Made by a program: the position numbers and the translations under genes. The notes under the pieces were generated by a model. The model made no database searches, was not told the origin of the DNA, and worked only from the letters and a program-made list of their open reading frames with translations. A stretch of 5,911 bases of DNA from Spirochaetales bacterium (GTDB lineage Bacteria > Spirochaetota > Spirochaetia > DSM-16054 > Sediminispirochaetaceae), in the NCBI GenBank assembly GCA_021767325.1, contig JAASTM010000171.1, positions 1 through 5,911 on the forward strand, given 5' to 3'. Shown here one piece after another: positions 1-4,175 of this stretch (the first letter of the stretch is position 1; every line of letters begins with the position of its first letter).

Positions 1-548
1 GCTACCGCCTCCAGAGACTCTGTCCGCCAGGGAACGGCAGCCGTGGCACCCATTGAGGTTCGCAGGGCACGCTTGTGCTGCGGGTCGGCGGTAAACTGCG
101 ACAGGAAGAGCTGCTCGACTCCGAAGGCTTCGGCTGTACGAAAAATGGAGCCGACATTATACGGTGATCTTATATCATCCAGGTATAATGAAATCGGCAC
201 TACCAATTCCTCCCTCCGGGTAAGCGAACCACTCTCAGGATCATAAAAATCCCAGTCCGCCGGGACGATGCCCAGGGCCGACATTATTCCGTACTTTACA
301 TTGTGAAGGGTGTGCAGGTACTGCTCGCTCGGCTCTATAGGAAGAGCTTCCAGATTCGCAACCTCTCCCCGCAGGGTAGGGTTCAGGAGTGTATCCTCAT
401 CAGCCAGGAGCCGCAGGACCTGACGGAGGTAATGATGGTCCAGCCTTCCACCTGTGCGGAGGCTGCGTTCCCACTCCTCAAGCATAGTGATGATTTTGCG
501 CACCCGGGTCTTGGGTGGAAGGGTTTTCAGCTTCTGAATCGTAATCAT
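1..548 (-). CDS. TrmH/SpoU-family RNA 2'-O-methyltransferase, partial (C-terminus beyond window)
   Basis: This is the first 182 codons of a SPOUT-class RNA methyltransferase, which would transfer a methyl group from S-adenosylmethionine to a ribose 2'-OH in rRNA or tRNA. The diagnostic part is residues 123-150, LDDIRSPYNVGSIFRTAEAF followed by GVEQLFLS. It carries SpoU motif 1, with Asn131, the probable catalytic Arg137 and Glu140. ALRTSMGATAAVPW (161-174) also fits the family. SpoU motifs 2 and 3, which form the trefoil knot and SAM pocket, lie beyond the left edge, so the target cannot be assigned. Residues 1-115 are charged and mostly helical-looking, and do not resemble the usual L30e-like substrate-binding domain. 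The ATG at 546-548 directly follows the TAG of the upstream dehydrogenase-like gene. I see no Shine-Dalgarno sequence, so translation probably depends on coupling. Family assignment is firm; the substrate is unknown. Confidence 0.88.
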   Translation of the reverse strand, partial: MITIQKLKTLPPKTRVRKIITMLEEWERSLRTGGRLDHHYLRQVLRLLADEDTLLNPTLRGEVANLEALPIEPSEQYLHTLHNVKYGIMSALGIVPADWDFYDPESGSLTRREELVVPISLYLDDIRSPYNVGSIFRTAEAFGVEQLFLSQFTADPQHKRALRTSMGATAAVPWRTESLEAV

Positions 549-1697
549 CTAAAGCGCGTCTTTGAGATATGCAAACAGTTCCTGACTCGAGACCGGTTCG
601 GGCAGCGCTTCCAGGAAGGGTATTTCCAGCAGTTTAGCCGCTGCATCGGACAGGTGCTTCTCTTCGACCCCGACTTCACTGAGGCGCCCAGGCAGCTGCT
701 CTACCCCGAGCGAGGCTCTGAGCGATTCTACTACCCTGTCGGCGGCCGCTACAACCGAGAGTCCTTTCAGGTTCTCCCCCAGGATATTTCCCATACGTGC
801 GACCTTTTCCGGACACACCTTGATGCCGTATTCCAGTATATACGGCAGGAGAATGGTTGCTATGATCGGCTGAGGCACCTGAACCATGCGGCCCAGGGTA
901 TACGCGGCGGCGGTTCCCCAACCGGGAGAACTCATACTCAATCCGTACGCCGCAAAGAAACCGGCCTGCTGCGCCTGAAACAGCGTCTCGATCGCGTCCG
1001 GAGTCTGCAAATGCGCCGGCATGGTATTGATAGCCACTCCGATTCCCCGCAGAGCCAGGGTTTCAGAAAAAAAGGTGGCATTCCGCGAAAAGTAACTTTC
1101 CACCGCCAAAAGCAAAGTGTCCAGCAAAGCTGCTACCCTGTATTTACGGGAAAACTCCTTCAGGAGGGAAGGATCCTGTATAACCGCACACGCGCGGAAA
1201 TCTTCGACGTTTACAAAGCGGGTGCTCTTATCATAACGGTCACCCAGTACCATACCGCCATTGAACAGAAACGGGCTGCAGGAAGTGGCCGGAATCTCCA
1301 CATACGGCAGAGCCTCATCCGCCGTCGCCTGACCATCATACAACTGCTGCAGCTCGAGTCTGCGCGGGGTGAGCAGGGCTACCGCTCTTGATACCGACAA
1401 GGCATCAACATCACCATAGCCGATTACACCCTCGATATAGCTGATCCGGGCCAGATCCATAACCTCGTCAACGACAGAATCACTCGAAAAGGGGCTTATC
1501 TCCGGAGCGACGATGATATCAACACCGTTCGCTTCGGCAGTCTTACGGATGCTCTTCAGTCCGGCTCCATCCACCAGATGAGCATTCGTCACTAAAAGAA
1601 CCCGCTTGCACTGGCGCAGACACGATCGACCAAGCTGCGAGATCGCACCGTAATAACTGAATATACGGCTCGGTACGTACAATTCAAGATCATTCAC
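549..1697 (-). CDS. Iron-type alcohol dehydrogenase homologue with degenerate metal and nucleotide sites (probable pseudoenzyme)
   Basis: The 382-residue protein has the length and layout of group III iron-dependent alcohol/glycerol dehydrogenases. An N-terminal Rossmann-like half contains YYGAISQLG and KRVLLVTNAHLVDGAGL (residues 15-47). A helical C-terminal half contains LLDTLLLAVESYFS (191-204) and the counterpart of the family's HxxxHPLG...PHG...LLPH stretch (262-286). The family motifs are altered. The GGGSxxDxxK loop reads GDVDALSVSR (95-104). The TTxGTGSE loop becomes ATSCSPFLF (137-145). Of the four metal ligands only Asp193 remains; by alignment from memory to FucO, the three histidines are Leu197, Thr262 and Gln276, and the active-site histidine is Tyr266. 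The frame is open, so this is not a decaying pseudogene. It starts at GTG (1695-1697) behind GAGGG (1706-1710); an in-frame TGA lies just upstream. It is followed without a gap by the TrmH-family gene. A structural, binding or regulatory role is inferred; catalysis would need a different chemistry. Confidence 0.85.
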   Translation of the reverse strand: MNDLELYVPSRIFSYYGAISQLGRSCLRQCKRVLLVTNAHLVDGAGLKSIRKTAEANGVDIIVAPEISPFSSDSVVDEVMDLARISYIEGVIGYGDVDALSVSRAVALLTPRRLELQQLYDGQATADEALPYVEIPATSCSPFLFNGGMVLGDRYDKSTRFVNVEDFRACAVIQDPSLLKEFSRKYRVAALLDTLLLAVESYFSRNATFFSETLALRGIGVAINTMPAHLQTPDAIETLFQAQQAGFFAAYGLSMSSPGWGTAAAYTLGRMVQVPQPIIATILLPYILEYGIKVCPEKVARMGNILGENLKGLSVVAAADRVVESLRASLGVEQLPGRLSEVGVEEKHLSDAAAKLLEIPFLEALPEPVSSQELFAYLKDAL

Positions 1698-1717
1698 CTT
1701 AGTCAGCCCTCATTCAC

Positions 1718-1746
1718 AAAAAAAGGCAGAGAGCGTATCCCTGCCT
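1718..1746 (-). terminator. Rho-independent terminator after flgM
   Basis: Read on the minus strand, AGGCAG pairs with CTGCCT (1741-1746 with 1724-1729). After one mismatch two further pairs form around a five-base loop (1733-1737), and seven T residues follow (1718-1724). It lies 38 bases past the flgM stop and only 20 bases before the GTG of the dehydrogenase-like gene. It should therefore end most flgM transcripts and limit readthrough into that gene. Confidence 0.75.
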
Positions 1747-1783
1747 CGTTAATATTCTTACGACACCACTCCCTGAGAATGGC

Positions 1784-2071
1784 TTAACTGATATCGAATA
1801 ATTTCATTACCGAATCGGCAACTTCGTCCACAACCTTGTCGTTGATATAATTCGGGTCTTTGAGCTTTTCCTTTACCTCGGCCACACGATCCCATCGAAT
1901 ATCATCGGCAGCCTTTACCTGCTCGGCAATCTTATAGACCTCACCCATGGTTTTTGCATCTGCAGATATATTGATCGAATCCTTAGGATCTGTCTTCTCT
2001 GCCTTATGGGTTCTATGATTCTTTGTGAGTTTCGATATTGGATCGATAGGTCCTATTCCATCAATGTTCAT
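1784..2071 (-). CDS. flgM: FlgM-like anti-sigma-28 factor
   Basis: This small acidic/basic protein of 95 residues matches the FlgM family in size and plan. FlgM binds and inhibits sigma-28 (FliA) until the flagellar hook-basal body is complete. It begins MNIDGIGPIDPI and continues with a polar, lysine-rich, probably disordered segment (about 13-30). DSINISADAKTMGEVYKIAE (31-50) follows, recalling the D-x-[IV]-x-[IL]-S segment before the helical part in other FlgMs. The C-terminal half is helical: IRWDRVAEVKEKLKDPNY, then INDKVVDEVADSVMKLFDIS. It resembles the sigma-binding R-x-x-[KR]-[VI]-x-x-[IVL]-[KR] region plus the following helix. The ATG is preceded by AGGAG (2078-2082) with a six-base gap, the clearest ribosome binding site in the window. 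A sigma-28-type promoter lies just upstream and a terminator just downstream, so it can be a monocistronic unit or the second gene after rsmI. Assignment rests on motif recall, not a profile search. Confidence 0.8.
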   Translation of the reverse strand: MNIDGIGPIDPISKLTKNHRTHKAEKTDPKDSINISADAKTMGEVYKIAEQVKAADDIRWDRVAEVKEKLKDPNYINDKVVDEVADSVMKLFDIS

Positions 2072-2096
2072 TGCCGACTCCTACCTTTCACTTTAC

Positions 2097-2123
2097 TTAT
2101 CGTCATCTTCTCTCTATATGTTA
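2097..2123 (-). promoter_or_regulatory. Predicted sigma-28 (FliA-type) promoter for flgM
   Basis: On the minus strand TAACATAT (2123-2116) is followed after 11 bases by GACGATAA (2104-2097). The enterobacterial sigma-28 consensus is TAAAGTTT-N11-GCCGATAA; the -10 box matches at 7 of 8 positions and the -35 box at 5 of 8, with exact spacing. The -35 box overlaps the rsmI stop codon. Transcription would start near 2090, leaving a leader of about 19 bases that contains the flgM AGGAG. Confidence 0.6.
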
Positions 2124-2801
2124 ACTCTTTTTCCGGCCGGAAACAAGTAGCGCAAACTCGCCTTTGAGAGAATTTCTTCCCTCCAACGTTTCCAGCACCT
2201 CCGACGAAGTACCGCTGATGAACTCTTCATGCAATTTGGTCATCTCTCTACCGATTAGTACTTGCCGCTCAGGTTCTTTTTCGGCGATATCGGCCAAAAT
2301 CTTCAGTATTCTATGGGGAGATTCGTAAAGAACGAAATTTTCTTCCCTTTCCAGCAGTTCTGCGATACGTTTACCCCTTTTTCCGCCCTTCGGGCTGAGA
2401 AAACCGTCGAATGTGACCGTCCTCCCGCCGAACTCCGATACGCTCAACAGCGTAGTGAAGGCCGACGGACCGGGAATCGGGACAATCGGATACCCGACGG
2501 CCCTTATCTCGCCTACCAGCCGCACGCCCGGATCGCTCAGGCCGGGCGTACCGGCATCGCTGACATAGGCTACATCCTGCCCCTCGCCCAGCCGTTCGAG
2601 CAGTTTGGCTGCCGCCTGCACCTCATTCTGCGAACGGCAGCTGATCAGGGGCTTGGATATCTCGAAATGAGTCAGGAGCTTACGGGTGTGCCGGGTGTCC
2701 TCACAGGCAATTGTATCGACCCCTTTCAACACTTCGAGAGCCCTGAGGGTTATATCGCCGAGATTTCCGATTGGGGTTGCTACAATAAAAAGCGTTGCCA
2801 C
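2121..2801 (-). CDS. rsmI: RsmI, 16S rRNA (cytidine-1402 2'-O)-methyltransferase
   Basis: RsmI methylates the ribose 2'-OH of C1402 in the decoding centre of 16S rRNA using S-adenosylmethionine. It belongs to the tetrapyrrole (CbiF-like) methylase fold. The protein is 226 residues, and family landmarks occur in order: VATPIGNLGDITLRALEVL (7-25), CEDTRHTRKLL (33-43), VSDAGTPGLSDPG (80-92), IPGPSA (109-114), FDGFLSPKGGKRGKR, YESPHR and GREMTKLHEEF. It ends just after the LKGEFALLVSG strand, so it lacks the C-terminal extension of about 50-60 residues found in the E. coli protein; shorter RsmI forms exist. The usual H-x-H-N-E segment reads CRSQNE (55-60). The start is GTG (2799-2801), because only this frame gives ATLFIVATPIGNL; an in-frame TAG lies three codons upstream and the ribosome binding site is weak. 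The gene diverges from the zinc-ribbon gene, and flgM follows after 49 bases. Confidence 0.95.
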   Translation of the reverse strand: MATLFIVATPIGNLGDITLRALEVLKGVDTIACEDTRHTRKLLTHFEISKPLISCRSQNEVQAAAKLLERLGEGQDVAYVSDAGTPGLSDPGVRLVGEIRAVGYPIVPIPGPSAFTTLLSVSEFGGRTVTFDGFLSPKGGKRGKRIAELLEREENFVLYESPHRILKILADIAEKEPERQVLIGREMTKLHEEFISGTSSEVLETLEGRNSLKGEFALLVSGRKKS

Positions 2802-2824
2802 GAGCTCATTCTACCCGCTACAAT
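2795..2824 (+). promoter_or_regulatory. Predicted sigma-70 promoter for the zinc-ribbon gene
   Basis: TTGCCA (2795-2800, 5 of 6 to TTGACA) and TACAAT (2819-2824, 5 of 6 to TATAAT) are separated by 18 bases. Transcription would begin near 2831, giving a structured leader of roughly 60 bases before the ATA start at 2893. The -35 box overlaps the rsmI start codon on the other strand, so the two transcription units may interfere. No comparably good rsmI promoter was recognised. Confidence 0.5.
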
Positions 2825-2829
2825 AGAAA

Positions 2830-2874
2830 CAGGCAATAAGCCTGCTCGAAAGGCGGTCTGGTAGACCAATTTTT
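2830..2874 (+). promoter_or_regulatory. Structured leader with two hairpins and a T-tract (possible attenuator)
   Basis: The first hairpin is CAGGC/GCCTG (2830-2834 with 2840-2844, loop AATAA). The second is GGTCT/AGACC (2855-2859 with 2863-2867, loop GGT), followed by AA and five T residues (2870-2874). An alternative pairing joins GCCT at 2840-2843 to AGGC at 2851-2854, which would compete with the first hairpin. The second hairpin looks like a short intrinsic terminator seven bases before the GAGGAG ribosome binding site. No gene on this strand ends here, so a leader role is more likely than ordinary termination. The stem is only five base pairs. Confidence 0.45.
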
Positions 2875-2892
2875 GTCTGAGGAGATACGCTT

Positions 2893-3420
2893 ATAGAAAT
2901 TTTAGTTCTGTTTCTCACCGGCGCCCTGATAACGACGCTGCTCTATCTCGGTTTCAAAGGGCAGGCCATGTATAAAAACCGCCCGCAGCGCCCCCGCCGC
3001 CGCCCGGGGAAGGATCAGGAAGGCCCCTATATCTACCCCGAGAGGACCGAAAAACCGCAGGGCCCCGGATTTCACCGCTGTCCCCTGTGCGGGACCGTGT
3101 TGGAGAAAAGCGAAAAGGTCAGAAGCGTACTCTACCCCGGTAAACCCGACAGCATGATGGAGATTTTCGGCTGTCCTTATTGCTATGGCGGCCCTATCGG
3201 CAGCGGCCCCTCCGGGCGCAGGTTGGCCGGACACACACGCGCCAGCGGCGCTTCTATGAAGAAGAGATCACCCCGGCGGCGGAAGGCCCGCCTCTGTCCG
3301 GTGTGCAAAAAGGAACTGCCGGAAAACGGATTGGTGTACGCCCGTTTTTTTCAGTCAAGTGAGCGCCGGCACGCACACGTCCTGGGCTGCACCCAATGCT
3401 ACACCCGCCGCCGGCACTAA
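2893..3420 (+). CDS. Uncharacterised membrane-anchored protein with two zinc-ribbon modules; probable ATA start
   Basis: I do not recognise this protein. The most obvious ATG is at 2968 (150 residues), but the frame stays open up to a TGA at 2878-2880. The added codons encode EILVLFLTGALITTLLYLGF followed by KG, a typical single membrane segment ahead of the basic stretch KNRPQRPRRRPGK. GGAG (2881-2884) sits eight bases before ATA at 2893, the best-placed candidate start, giving 175 residues. ATT at 2899 is another option. The cytoplasmic part has two CxxC pairs per module. Module 1 is CPLC (63-66) and CPYC (94-97); module 2 is CPVC (135-138) and CTQC (166-169). Each has exactly 27 residues between pairs and ends GCxxCY, suggesting internal duplication. 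The linker is rich in Arg, Lys, Pro and Gly. Zinc binding and possible nucleic-acid or protein binding are inferred. If the ATG is correct, the product is soluble. Confidence 0.75.
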   Translation: MEILVLFLTGALITTLLYLGFKGQAMYKNRPQRPRRRPGKDQEGPYIYPERTEKPQGPGFHRCPLCGTVLEKSEKVRSVLYPGKPDSMMEIFGCPYCYGGPIGSGPSGRRLAGHTRASGASMKKRSPRRRKARLCPVCKKELPENGLVYARFFQSSERRHAHVLGCTQCYTRRRH

Positions 3421-3444
3421 ACCAGCGCTCCCGGCACGGTGCGG

Positions 3445-4083
3445 TTATTCGGGGATGCGAACCGGTTCGCCTAGAAAGCGGGGCTCGGTGCGGAAAATAT
3501 ACACATCCATAACGGCTTTCACCTTAGCGAACAGTTCTCGAATCAGCACCCTTACTCCGAACTCAGCCGGTACGCTGCCGGCGGCAAAAGCGACTGCATC
3601 GAGCCCCTTCCGCCGGGCGATAAACACCGCCCGCCGTCCATGGAACTCCTGAGTGACAATGGTAACACTCTCCTGTCCGAACACTTCCTTACAGCGAACA
3701 ACTGAATCGAGAGTGCGAAAACCAGCATAATCCGGAAAGATGTGCTCAGCCGGGAGTCCCCGCGCCTCCAGCGCCTGCTGCATCCCCTGCGGCTCGTTAT
3801 AGGAGTGAACTGAATTGTCACCGCTGACAATTACATAGTCGATTTTACCGGCCTGATACAATCTGGCAGCAGCGTCGATGCGATACCGAAAGTAGGGATT
3901 CGTACCCCCACCGCGGAGATATTGGCTGGTTCCCAGCACGAGACCTACCCGGTTGTGAGGAAGTGAGTCCATCGAGTGATGGATATAATCGGAGGTGATG
4001 GCCTTGATGTGAAAATTACTGAAGAGAATCACCAGAACCAGTCCGATCCATATAGTATGTAGAATAATCATTCGCCGTTTCAA
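3445..4083 (-). CDS. sanA: SanA/YdcF-family (DUF218) inner-membrane protein
   Basis: The protein matches E. coli SanA, an inner-membrane protein linked to envelope barrier function and vancomycin exclusion at high temperature; its biochemical activity is not established. From a TTG start it has 212 residues. A basic N-terminus (KRR) precedes one membrane segment (about 6-24, IILHTIWIGLVLVILFSNF). The DUF218 domain then shows VGLVLGTSQYLRGGGTNPYF (46-65), YRIDAAARLYQAGK, IVSGDNSVHSYNEP (85-98), DYAGFRTLDSVVR (118-130), TQEFHGRRAVFIA (144-156) and the SanA-like ending YIFRTEPRFLG (195-205). It stops about 25 residues earlier than the E. coli protein. TTG at 4081-4083 keeps the positive residues before the membrane segment; ATG at 4069-4071 (208 residues) is the alternative. 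Neither has a clear Shine-Dalgarno. It is convergent with the zinc-ribbon gene (24-base gap, no clear terminator) and divergent from aspS. Confidence 0.92.
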   Translation of the reverse strand: MKRRMIILHTIWIGLVLVILFSNFHIKAITSDYIHHSMDSLPHNRVGLVLGTSQYLRGGGTNPYFRYRIDAAARLYQAGKIDYVIVSGDNSVHSYNEPQGMQQALEARGLPAEHIFPDYAGFRTLDSVVRCKEVFGQESVTIVTQEFHGRRAVFIARRKGLDAVAFAAGSVPAEFGVRVLIRELFAKVKAVMDVYIFRTEPRFLGEPVRIPE

Positions 4084-4091
4084 ATGCTGGG

Positions 4092-4120
4092 ATTATAAAT
4101 GAGTGCATTACTTTTGGGAA
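4092..4120 (-). promoter_or_regulatory. Predicted sigma-70 promoter for sanA
   Basis: On the minus strand TTCCCA (4120-4115, 4 of 6) and a perfect TATAAT (4097-4092) are separated by 17 bases. Transcription would start near 4085, two bases before the TTG start or about 14 bases before the alternative ATG. Either way the leader is too short for a normal Shine-Dalgarno, and none is seen. Confidence 0.6.
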
Positions 4121-4140
4121 GCCTAATGCACAACGGCACC

Positions 4141-4169
4141 TTGAACAGCACTTAGAGTAATGATAAAGT
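4141..4169 (+). promoter_or_regulatory. Predicted sigma-70 promoter for aspS
   Basis: TTGAAC (4141-4146, 4 of 6) lies 17 bases from TAAAGT (4164-4169, 4 of 6). A TG at 4161-4162, one base before the -10, forms an extended -10 element. The predicted transcription start is near 4176, at or just before the aspS start codons. The boxes are moderate and the site is inferred from spacing and position. Confidence 0.45.
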
Positions 4170-4175
4170 CTTGCC

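Noticed and set aside
43..246. Plus-strand open frame of 67 codons at the left edge
   Set aside because: It is antisense to the SpoU motif 1 region of the methyltransferase and has no supporting signal.
303..1391. Long plus-strand open frame of 362 codons
   Set aside because: It lies opposite the dehydrogenase-like gene and the trmH-family gene. Its translation shows no family motifs and is rich in Arg, Gln and His, as expected of an antisense shadow, and the minus-strand frames give clear homology motifs.
2262..2864. Plus-strand open frame of 200 codons over rsmI
   Set aside because: It is antisense to the unmistakable RsmI frame, and its product has no recognisable motif.
2902..3234. Minus-strand open frame of 110 codons over the zinc-ribbon gene
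   Set aside because: It is Ala-rich with no motif, while the plus frame shows eight regularly spaced cysteines and a ribosome binding site.
3411..3444. Possible convergent terminator between the zinc-ribbon gene and sanA
   Set aside because: CCGGCAC occurs twice here as a direct repeat, but I could not build a stable hairpin with a T-tract on either strand.
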